From Pieris napi (Eukaryota; Arthropoda; Insecta; Lepidoptera; Pieridae), in the NCBI RefSeq assembly GCF_905475465.1, contig NW_025920860.1:868001-932000 (forward strand): a stretch of 64,000 bases of DNA. Direction: 5' to 3'. The translations under genes were made by a program, and so were the position numbers. Under the pieces are notes generated by a model. That model was given only the letters and a program-made list of their open reading frames with translations, was not told the DNA's origin and ran no database searches. Below, piece by piece: positions 30,766-39,062 of the stretch (positions are counted from its first letter, which is position 1; the number at the start of each line of letters is the position of its first letter).

Positions 30766-31665
30766 ATGTCTAAAAACTTAAAAACCGAAGACAGTAGTTC
30801 CAGCAAAATGTCAGAAATCGACTTAAACATACTACTCAAGTTCATTACTACATTCGATGGGTCACGAGAAAAGTTAGGCCCATTCTTAACAAATTGTCAA
30901 AATGCGATGAGTATGGCCACACCATCGCAAACCGATGTCCTTTTAAAATATATTCTGAGTAGGCTAGAAGGAAAGGCAGAATCAGCGTGTTCAATTAGAG
31001 ATTTTAATAAATGGCCTCAACTTGAGGATTTCTTAAAAGCCCAGTTTGGCGATAAGAAACATTATGCATATCTTTTGGCAGACTTACAAGACTGTAAACA
31101 GTCCACGAATGAAACTATCAGCCAATACTCCCTGAAGGTGGAGTCATGCCTTTCAAAACTATTGGCTGAAATAAACATATCAATACCCACGAAAAAAAAG
31201 GATGAACTCGTAGGTCGCGTAGCAGCAATGCAAGATTTAGCATTAAACATTTTCACAACCGGCCTTCAGCCACAACTCTCCACAATAGTGAGATGCAAGG
31301 ACCCATCGACGCTTTCGGAAGCAATTGCTTTCGCGATAGCAGAAGAAAAGATATTGGGTATGACAAATAAAAAACATAACAACATACCACGTCCTAATTC
31401 AACACCTAATCGTTTCTCGAGACCAAACTTTTCCTCAAATAATACTGCAAATGTAATAACTTGTAGATATTGCAAAAACATGGGTCATAGTATAGAAAAT
31501 TGCCGTAAAAGACAATATAATAACAGCCGAAACCCTAATCGTAATCCTAACTCTAATCAAAATCGCAATCAAAACTTTACTCAGAATCGCGCACAACATA
31601 TTGACACACATTTTAATTACCAGGATAATAGTGACGAATATATCTCCCAAGGTAATTTAAACTAA
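30766..31665 (+). CDS. gag: Gag of ERV-2
   Basis: 299 codons. The N-terminal two thirds form a gag capsid-like helical region (FITTFDGSREKLGPFLTNCQ). Near residue 235 there is one CCHC knuckle, CRYCKNMGHSIENC, then an Asn/Arg-rich basic tail. The stop TAA at 31663-31665 directly follows the slippery heptamer TTTAAAC (31656-31662). The ATG at 30766 is chosen as the first of the long frame; another Met occurs at residue 15. Gag precedes pol in -1 phase. Confidence 0.9.
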   Translation: MSKNLKTEDSSSSKMSEIDLNILLKFITTFDGSREKLGPFLTNCQNAMSMATPSQTDVLLKYILSRLEGKAESACSIRDFNKWPQLEDFLKAQFGDKKHYAYLLADLQDCKQSTNETISQYSLKVESCLSKLLAEINISIPTKKKDELVGRVAAMQDLALNIFTTGLQPQLSTIVRCKDPSTLSEAIAFAIAEEKILGMTNKKHNNIPRPNSTPNRFSRPNFSSNNTANVITCRYCKNMGHSIENCRKRQYNNSRNPNRNPNSNQNRNQNFTQNRAQHIDTHFNYQDNSDEYISQGNLN

Positions 31666-31725
31666 ATCGGTTTCCCGAATGGTATCGCCCGGGAAATAAA
31701 AATAATAATTTCAAAGCCGATACCA
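31656..31725 (+). promoter_or_regulatory. -1 ribosomal frameshift signal with H-type pseudoknot
   Basis: The slippery heptamer TTTAAAC (31656-31662) is in the correct gag phase (T TTA AAC) and is followed at once by the gag stop. After an 8-nt spacer, stem 1 pairs TTTCCCG (31671-31677) with CGGGAAA (31690-31696). The loop sequence TGGTATCG (31680-31687) pairs perfectly with CGATACCA (31718-31725), forming stem 2. The pol frame is closed by a stop at 31653-31655 and opens exactly at the heptamer, as expected if frameshifting is the only entry to pol. Confidence 0.85.
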
Positions 31726-33263
31726 AATTTATTAACGCTGTATCCACTGAATCCTCTGTACCACACAGAAACGCTGTATCCACTGCATCATATAAAAACA
31801 CTGTTTCCTCTGCATCATATAATAACACTACATCCACTGAATCCTTTGTATCACGTAAAAACACTGTATCCTCTACATCATATAAAAAAGCTACATCCGC
31901 CGTATCCACTGCATCACGTAAAAACACTGTATCCACTGAATCCTCTGCATCACGTAAAAACGCTGTATCCTCTGCATCATACAATAACAGTACATCCGCC
32001 GTATCCTCTGCATCATATAGTAAGACCGTATTCACTGAACCCTCTGTATCGCGAAGAAATGCTATATCCTCTGCATCCTCTGTATCCACTGTATCCACTG
32101 CATCCTCTGTATCCACTGTATCCACTGCATCCTCTGTATCCACTGTATCCACTGCATCCTCTGTATCCACTGTATCCACTGCATCCTCTGTATCCACTGT
32201 ATCCACTGTATCCACTGCATCCTCTGTATCCTCTACATTATGTAGAAACACTGCAACCTCTAGATCCACTGCAACCTCTAGATCCACTGCATCCTCTGTA
32301 TCCACTGTATCCACTGCATCCTCTATATCCTCTACATTATGTAGAAACACTGCAACCTCTAGATCCACTGCATCCTCTGTATCCTCTGTTTCCTCTACAT
32401 CCGTTGAACCCACTGTGTCCACTGTATCCTCTTTATCCACAGTTCCCAAAACTCTCGCATTCACCGTATCAACTACGTCAACCATTTCTAAACCTATAAT
32501 GAGCACTATGCCCACTGGTTCACTATTATCAAATGATCTTCCTGAAAAAATATATAAAATCAATACGAATTCTAAAAGATATTTACCTTGTGTTGTATTA
32601 CGAACCTCTAAATCCTATCAACCTATAAATCTCTTAGTAGACACTGGATCCTCTATATGTTTGCTTAAGCGCTCGTGCCTATCTCAGATTCAAACAATTA
32701 ATAAAAATAACATAGTTACTATTAAAGGAGTAGATATTAAGGATGAACCAATCCGTAGTCTCGGTACTACAAATCTCGAGTTTCAGGTAGATAAACTTGC
32801 TATTTCTTACGAGTTTCATATTGTTGAGGAAATATGTCTTCAATATGACGGCATACTAGGCAATGACTTCTTTACAACTTTCGACATGAAAATTAATTAT
32901 AAAACAGGACACTTAGAAGGACCGGATGGTAATAAAATCAAACTCCACTTTAACGAACCTACCTATGAAATACCTCCTCGATCTGAGACTATTGTAGAAT
33001 GTTCCGTCGTAAATCCCGAAGTTAAAGAAGGCCTTATACTAGATGAATACGTTTCAGACAAATTATTACTCGCAAATTGTATCGTGAAAGTCAAAGAGAA
33101 TAATAGAGTAAATGTAAATGTGTCAGAAAACCCAATATCACTAAATCCAAATATGTTAATTACTCTGCATCCAATTGAATATCATCCAACATCCAATCTT
33201 GAACATCATTTCTCTGAATCTGCTATTGACCGCTCGAGAAGAGTAATTGAATCAAGAAGATGA
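31656..33263 (+). CDS. pro: ERV-2 pol N-part: Ser/Thr-rich linker and protease
   Basis: Entered by -1 frameshift at 31656; about 535 codons. The first 60% is a low-complexity Ser/Thr/Val/Ala tract encoded by a minisatellite (31737-32450). The retroviral-type aspartic protease follows: INLLVDTGSSICLLKR at about 32625 with the DTG triad, the flap region, and YDGILGNDFF as the second conserved motif. The ORF ends at TGA 33261-33263. RT follows in another phase, so the protein cannot run on into RT without a register change near 33240-33250. Confidence 0.85.
   Translation, partial: FKLNRFPEWYRPGNKNNNFKADTKFINAVSTESSVPHRNAVSTASYKNTVSSASYNNTTSTESFVSRKNTVSSTSYKKATSAVSTASRKNTVSTESSASRKNAVSSASYNNSTSAVSSASYSKTVFTEPSVSRRNAISSASSVSTVSTASSVSTVSTASSVSTVSTASSVSTVSTASSVSTVSTVSTASSVSSTLCRNTATSRSTATSRSTASSVSTVSTASSISSTLCRNTATSRSTASSVSSVSSTSVEPTVSTVSSLSTVPKTLAFTVSTTSTISKPIMSTMPTGSLLSNDLPEKIYKINTNSKRYLPCVVLRTSKSYQPINLLVDTGSSICLLKRSCLSQIQTINKNNIVTIKGVDIKDEPIRSLGTTNLEFQVDKLAISYEFHIVEEICLQYDGILGNDFFTTFDMKINYKTGHLEGPDGNKIKLHFNEPTYEIPPRSETIVECSVVNPEVKEGLILDEYVSDKLLLANCIVKVKENNRVNVNVSENPISLNPNMLITLHPIEYHPTSNLEHHFSESAIDRSRRVIESRR
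31737..32450 (+). repeat. Coding minisatellite in ERV-2 pol
   Basis: Built on 9-bp words (TGTATCCAC, TGCATCCTC) joined into 18- and 27-bp units; regular 27-bp units at about 32080-32230. Every unit length is a multiple of three, so the pol frame stays open. As a by-product, long open frames also appear in another plus frame and on the minus strand. Confidence 0.92.
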
Positions 33264-36200
33264 AGAAGAATCTAAGTCCCTCTTTGATATTTGTGCCCAA
33301 TACAGTGATATATTCCATTTCCCAAACGAATCGTTGACAGCAACCGACACTCTACAACATGAAATAAATACCGACACAAACAATCCTATAAGTGTAAAAA
33401 CGTATCGTTTCCCAGAGGCACACAAAAAGGAAGTACAAACACAAGTCGAAAAAATGCTACATCAAGGCATAATTAAGCCATCTTCATCTCCATGGTCTGC
33501 ACCTATATGGGTGGTACCTAAGAAAATAGATGCTTCTGGAACCCAAAAATGGAGGATTGTTATTGATTATCGCAAACTAAATGACATCACTATAGGCGAT
33601 ACTTATCCGATACCAAACATCACTGAAATCCTTGATCAATTAGGTAAATCCAAATATTTTACAACTTTAGACTTAAGCTCGGGTTTCCATCAGATAAAGG
33701 TAAAATCACAGGACACTAATAAGACGGCATTTAGTGTACCTCAAGGTCATTATGAATTTACTCGTATGCCATTTGGCCTTAAAAATGCACCAGCGACTTT
33801 TCAGAGACTAATGAACAACGTGCTAGCTGGTCTTCAAGGTGAACGTTGTTTTGTATATTTAGACGACATAGTAGTGTATTCATATGATTTAAAGTCTCAT
33901 ATTAAAAATCTTAAGTCCGTATTTCAAAAACTTCGAAGTCATAACCTAAAACTACAAGCCGATAAATGCGAATTTCTACGAAAAGAAGTGGGGTATCTAG
34001 GCCATATTATTACCGAACATGGTGTAAAACCTGATCCAAAGAAAATCGAAGCTGTACAAAAATTTCCAATTCCCAAATGTGCCAAAGACATTAAGTCATT
34101 TTTAGGGCTTGTGTCTTATTATAGACGGTTCATTCCTGATTTTTCCAAGACTGCAAAATTATTAACAAAATTATTAAAGAAAGACACTGAATTCGAATGG
34201 AAATTTGAACAACAGCAAGCTTTCGAAATCCTAAAGAGTAAACTCATCTCTCCTCCCATACTAGCATATCCCGATTTTACTCAGCCTTTTATTCTCACCT
34301 GCGACGCGTCTAATTATGCCATATCCGCCATTCTATCCCAGGGTCCCGTGGGCAAAGACAGGCCAATAGCTTATTCCTCACGCACTTTAAACAAGGCGGA
34401 ATGCAATTATAGTGTAACCGAGAAAGAATGTTTAGCAATAGTATTTGGTACTCAAACTTTCCGGCCCTACATCTATGGTCGTCGGTTCACTATAGTCACA
34501 GACCATAAGCCCCTCCAATGGCTCTTTAATTGTAAAGATCCTGGTTCCAGACTTGTGCGATGGAGACTAAAGTTGGAAGAGTTTGATTACGAGATAGTTC
34601 ATAAAAAAGGAAAAATTAACACAAATGCTGATGCATTATCTCGATTTCCAGTAAATCCTATACATACTAATCCCAAATCTCCAAATTTACTTTTACCAAA
34701 TATCGATGAAAATTCAAATAATTCCTTAGACGATCAATTTTCTCAATTACCATCTCCTATACCACTTTCTTTCAATGATCAAGATATACTTCAAACAAGT
34801 CCAATTCAAAATCCTCTGAATCGAATGCAAAATCCTATTCAAAATCCTTTACTTAATCCCATACCTCGTGTTACACCAGATCAAGATCAACTACCATCTC
34901 CACACTCAGATTTAATTGATCTAGGCCCAATCGATTTAGATATCACAGAAGACGATATTAATTTAGATTTCGACTCACTCCAAATTCCGTCGCCTAATGA
35001 ATCTAATTCCGATAATCCTAATATTTCCCACGATGATTACTCACAGTTTCTAAAATCAAATTCTAAAAAAGACATAATTTATAATACTACATTACAAGAA
35101 CACAACGAACATCTCTTGAAAACAACAAATAAAATAATTCTTATTCCAACATCCATAGACCTCGACGAAAGTAATCCATACGTATCGGAGGTTATCCTTA
35201 ATACAGAAAATAAAGATGACATCTTGAATATCGAAAAGGAACTAAATTCCTTCCTTAAAATACACTATGAAAATAAAATTGTTTATTTACTATTTACGAA
35301 AGTTCATCATTTCGATGAAATGACATATCCTTCTATATTCGATGCCTTGAAGAAAGTGAGGAATGACTTATTACTATCCTCTGATTCAACAAACATTTCT
35401 ATCTCTGATTTCCGAAATCCGTTTGATAAATTATCTTATACTAAAATATACAATATAATTATTCACATATTCCATAATACTAACATCCCTGTCGATGTAT
35501 ATCGAAATAAAATAATATATCCAACTTTAAGTGAAAGATCCAAAATTTTACATGAAAACCATGACATTCCTATAGCTGGTCACTTAGGATCTGTCAGAAT
35601 GTACAAAAGAATTAAAGAGTCATATTACTGGAAAGGAATGAGAAGCGACATAGAAAATTATGTAAAGACGTGTAGATCTTGTCAGGAAAACAAGGCTCTT
35701 AGGAAAATTAACAAAGCTCCTATGGAAATAACAACAACATCTACAGCCCCTTTCCAGAGAGTAGCTTTGGACATAGTCGGTCCTCTTCCTGAATCAGGTA
35801 CTGCAAAACTCAAATTCATCTTAACCATACAAGATGATCTTACAAAATATTCAATAGCTTATCCAATAAGGTCCACAACTGCTGAAGAGACCAGCGATTG
35901 TCTAATACATTTTATCTCACTTTTTGGCATTCCTAAAACCATTCTCACAGACCAGGTTACTAACTTCACAGCTGATCTTTTCAAGAGTACCTGTAAATTT
36001 CTAAAAATAAAACAACTCTGGTCTTCACCATACCATCCTCAAACTCAAGGCGCGCTAGAACGCAGCCACTCAACACTAAAAGAATATTTAAAATCTTTTA
36101 TTAATAATAATCAAGACAACTGGCCCACTTATGTTTATACTGCTATACTCACATATAATATAACTCCTCATACAACTACAAAATACACGCCCTACGAACT

Positions 36201-36573
36201 CATATTTGGACATAAGCCTTATATACCAAATTCTGTATTTGAAGAAGAACCTACTACCTATTTGGATTATATAAAAATGCTACAACATAAATTAAAATTC
36301 TCAAGGGAAATTGCCTTGCAAAACATTACAAAATCTAAAGAAACTTCAAAATCTTATTACGATTCACATACCAAACCTCCTCCGTGTTATAAACCTGGAG
36401 ATTATGTTTATATTAAAAATCACTTAAGGCTAAGAAAAGCTCTGTCTCCTATCTGGAAGGGACCTTATAAAATAATAATGGTTAATAATAATCATACAGC
36501 GACACTTCTAATAAATAGGAAACATGTAACACACCATTTCGATCAAATGAAACCGGCGCTAATACCTAAATAA
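33247..36573 (+). CDS. pol: ERV-2 pol C-part: reverse transcriptase, RNase H, integrase
   Basis: 1108 codons, continuous. RT spans the first ~450 residues: VPKKIDASGTQKWRIVIDYR, FTTLDLSSGFHQI, MPFGLKNAPATFQR and the YLDD box in FVYLDDIVVYS. RNase H follows (TCDASNYAISAILSQGP, TDHKPLQWLF). A 200-residue Asn/Pro/Ser-rich linker leads to integrase: HHCC finger (GHLG, CRSCQENK), and catalytic Asp in ALDIVGPLP, Asp in TDQVTNF and Glu in ALERSHSTLKE. The C-terminal domain has GDYVYIKNH. The phase differs from the protease ORF, so this frame lacks a start of its own; the listed start is only where the frame opens. This is probably a one-base lesion. Confidence 0.9.
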   Translation: MNQEDEEESKSLFDICAQYSDIFHFPNESLTATDTLQHEINTDTNNPISVKTYRFPEAHKKEVQTQVEKMLHQGIIKPSSSPWSAPIWVVPKKIDASGTQKWRIVIDYRKLNDITIGDTYPIPNITEILDQLGKSKYFTTLDLSSGFHQIKVKSQDTNKTAFSVPQGHYEFTRMPFGLKNAPATFQRLMNNVLAGLQGERCFVYLDDIVVYSYDLKSHIKNLKSVFQKLRSHNLKLQADKCEFLRKEVGYLGHIITEHGVKPDPKKIEAVQKFPIPKCAKDIKSFLGLVSYYRRFIPDFSKTAKLLTKLLKKDTEFEWKFEQQQAFEILKSKLISPPILAYPDFTQPFILTCDASNYAISAILSQGPVGKDRPIAYSSRTLNKAECNYSVTEKECLAIVFGTQTFRPYIYGRRFTIVTDHKPLQWLFNCKDPGSRLVRWRLKLEEFDYEIVHKKGKINTNADALSRFPVNPIHTNPKSPNLLLPNIDENSNNSLDDQFSQLPSPIPLSFNDQDILQTSPIQNPLNRMQNPIQNPLLNPIPRVTPDQDQLPSPHSDLIDLGPIDLDITEDDINLDFDSLQIPSPNESNSDNPNISHDDYSQFLKSNSKKDIIYNTTLQEHNEHLLKTTNKIILIPTSIDLDESNPYVSEVILNTENKDDILNIEKELNSFLKIHYENKIVYLLFTKVHHFDEMTYPSIFDALKKVRNDLLLSSDSTNISISDFRNPFDKLSYTKIYNIIIHIFHNTNIPVDVYRNKIIYPTLSERSKILHENHDIPIAGHLGSVRMYKRIKESYYWKGMRSDIENYVKTCRSCQENKALRKINKAPMEITTTSTAPFQRVALDIVGPLPESGTAKLKFILTIQDDLTKYSIAYPIRSTTAEETSDCLIHFISLFGIPKTILTDQVTNFTADLFKSTCKFLKIKQLWSSPYHPQTQGALERSHSTLKEYLKSFINNNQDNWPTYVYTAILTYNITPHTTTKYTPYELIFGHKPYIPNSVFEEEPTTYLDYIKMLQHKLKFSREIALQNITKSKETSKSYYDSHTKPPPCYKPGDYVYIKNHLRLRKALSPIWKGPYKIIMVNNNHTATLLINRKHVTHHFDQMKPALIPK

Positions 36574-36846
36574 AACTCAAAGTATAATTTATAGTATAAT
36601 ATATTATACTTAATAATCCCATCAATTAAATGAGCGTCTCTTAAACTATGTCTAAGAAGATAACATCCTATCCCAGGTACAATTCCATCGGTTAATATAA
36701 ACAAAAACGATAAGCAACGAACATTCCTTTCTACAAGGAATCAAAGATATAAATAAGAGTTTATATAATTAATATTCTATTATTCTAATTTAAGTTTAGT
36801 TTTAAACATATATTTAACACGATTAAATTATATAATTCCATTTCAG
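36574..36846 (+). other. Pol-env spacer with env splice acceptor
   Basis: AT-rich non-coding stretch ending in a pyrimidine-rich acceptor (TCCATTTCAG, AG at 36845-36846), four bases before the env ATG at 36851. The phase fits the leader donor at 30656. Confidence 0.7.
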
Positions 36847-38605
36847 CGCTATGGGTGAGGTGCACACATCCTCTGGTTTTATTGAACCACTCCCTTCTAG
36901 TTCCGGCATCCTTTTCGATGGTTTGGGTAAAATAAAAATAAAAAAGGGACAACTAGATATAATTAATTACATTAATATTTCCTATATCGGCCCTCATCTA
37001 TATAATTTAAATGGTGTATTTACCACTCTGGAAGAGATATGCAAACGTGCTAATTATCAGCCCTGCGAGAACACCCTGTCTTCCTTACTGGTTCGCTTTG
37101 AAGATATTAAAAGTGAATTCAATTCTATATCTCATCTTATTTCTAATCGTAATAAACGCTCAGCATGGTTTGGCGCTATCGGTATCGCATTTCGGCATAT
37201 TTTTGGAACTCTTGACGAAGACGATGCAATAAAATATGATCAGGCTATAGAGTCCGTTCAGAAAGATGAGAAAACCCTTGCCAAATTAATTAAAGAAAAT
37301 ATTTTAGTAACAACAAATACATTAAACTCTTTTAAGGAAACGATAAAGCAACTTGAACTAAATGAAGAAAAATTAAATAAAAATATTTACCAATTCTTTT
37401 CTAAATATGAAAATGTAACAAATAAACTTATCATAAACTCTAGCATAAATTCAATTATTAGTAACTTAGAAAGTTCTTTACTTACTATGTCATTCCAAGT
37501 ACAAGACCTTATTAATGGTATTCTATTTGCCAGTCAAAATGTATTTCATCCTAATATTTTATCTCCTTCTCAACTTTACAAAGAACTTGTAAACAACATC
37601 AGACATTTGCCGGAAGATACATATATTCCTGTACCCTTAGATTTAAGTAATATTCATTTAATTTTAAGTATTTCTAGTGTAGCCTGTTATTATTATAATC
37701 ATAAATTAGTATTCATATTACAAATCCCTTTAGTAACTAGAGAAACATACGTGTTATACAAAACCTTAGCTATACCAATACCACACAATATGAATGAACC
37801 GAATTCTTTTAGTTTTATTCTACCAAATAATCCATATATTGCTATTTCTAATGATAAGAATGATTATTGTATTTTTGATAATTTAAGAAAATGTAGCCTT
37901 GTAAACTCTGAGCTCTATATCTGCGAAACTCGGGCAATCCTTTCGACCAGTGGCAACCCTACGTGTGAAACAGAACTGTTGAAAAACCCTCATAGTTCAC
38001 TACCACAGCAATGCATAACGAAAACGCACATTGGACCACTTGATGCATGGGAACCTCTTACAAATAACAGATGGGTGTTTATCCAATCACATCGAAATAA
38101 GATCTCTATAGATTGTGGTACAAATGGCCTATCTGAAACCACAGTATTTGGTACAGGTATACTTAGGATACCTAAACATTGCACTGTATTCACAAGAACA
38201 ATGAAGATAAAAGCTTACAAAAACTTCAAGGTTAATATTACCACACCTATACTGGATTTCACGTTGACAAACGATTCTTGCTGTAATATGATTCCCGAAA
38301 TTAAAAGTGAACTCAGTTCCGACTATAAGACGCCGAAGGTCATAGATTTAAATAAATTAAAACTTAACAGTGAAAGTGAAATGAAAGAACTAGACAATTT
38401 AATTAATAAGGAACCTTTTATTGTAAAATTCCAAACTCATTACACAGTGTCTGTAATTATTATTTTTATTATTGCTATTATACTACTAGCTTATAAGTTA
38501 GTTTATTGTATTAAGTTAAGGAAAAATGTTAAACTCCAAAAAACCACTGAACCAGAAGATGTGGAAATGAATGTAAGCCCTGCTCCTCTTAGACATCTAT
38601 CTTAG
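36847..38605 (+). CDS. env: Env (fusion-type glycoprotein) of ERV-2
   Basis: 584 codons from the local ATG at 36851; exon 2 of the spliced form begins at 36847. The ORF itself has no signal peptide, which the leader exon would supply. A furin-type RNKR lies at residues 100-103, followed by a hydrophobic fusion-peptide-like segment (SAWFGAIGIAFRHIFGTL). The EDDAIKYDQAI motif is shared in form with ERV-1 env. Further on come a Cys-rich ectodomain, a membrane helix near 533-552 and a 28-residue tail. Family: insect errantivirus Env / baculovirus F-like. The frame is unbroken. Confidence 0.9.
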
Positions 38606-38652
38606 TTTGAATACTCTCCGAAAATTCAGTTATATCCCTGAATTTCGGTCTT

Positions 38653-38663
38653 ATGCGAGGGGT
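38653..38663 (+). promoter_or_regulatory. Polypurine tract of ERV-2
   Basis: GCGAGGGG just before the 3' LTR. It is short and interrupted compared with the ERV-1 tract, but in the expected place. Confidence 0.6.
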
Positions 38664-38874
38664 TGTTATACCCTTAATATGTAGGAGTAATGGCTGACCT
38701 CTTGATTATCTAAATATGCCAAGTAATCGAAAGGAAAGCATATAAGCATAGCAAGCGGGAGCAGGGTCAGTCTTTATTCGGTATCCATTAAGGTTACACC
38801 TCTGTATTCTATTACTAAATCTAAATAAAATCATTTTGTTTTTTAAAAAGGTTATTTTAAGAACCCATATAACA
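38664..38874 (+). repeat. ERV-2 3' LTR
   Basis: 211 bp, reads identical to the 5' LTR. Followed by GAAC, the target duplication. Confidence 0.93.
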
Positions 38875-38878
38875 GAAC

Positions 38879-39062
38879 GAAGGTAAGAGGTAAGGAACGG
38901 GTGGTGCTCAGGTATGGACACCTGTATGCAAATGTTATCCCTCAAAGTTCGGGCTTTATAACTAATCGACTTAGTGTCGAGAAGCTTAGACAGGGTGGGC
39001 CATACGCCCTTGTCCCTAACATAAACTCTTCGGCGTCGGGACGTGACGACCCCATCGCCCAC
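38879..39062 (-). pseudogene. LINE-A ORF1, middle segment
   Basis: 61 codons on the minus strand (starting GDGVVTSRRRRVYV, then VWPTLSKLLDTKSI) that continue in phase into 30234 on the left and into 42517 on the right. It is flanked by ERV-2 on one side and LINE-B on the other. It resembles the N-terminal side of the RRM-like region of Jockey ORF1. Confidence 0.85.

Larger units (their letters stand above)
30239..38874 (+). mobile_element. ERV-2: Gypsy/errantivirus-like element with env
   Basis: 8.6 kb, bounded by 211-bp LTRs that read identically (30239-30449, 38664-38874) with inverted ends TGTTAT/ATAACA. It is flanked by the 4-bp duplication GAAC (30235-30238, 38875-38878). It has a tRNA-Leu-type primer site, a leader with start codon and splice donor, gag with a zinc knuckle, a -1 frameshift signal, protease, RT, RNase H, integrase, env and a polypurine tract. 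It is inserted in ORF1 of LINE-A. Identical LTRs point to recent insertion. The only clear lesion is a register change between protease and RT. Confidence 0.95.

Noticed and set aside
31613..32563. Long minus-strand ORF of 316 codons rich in Asp-Thr-Val, and a 217-codon plus-strand ORF rich in Tyr-Pro-Leu at 31846-32499
   Set aside because: Both are by-products of the minisatellite, whose unit lengths are multiples of three and keep several frames open. Only the frame leading into the protease is credible.
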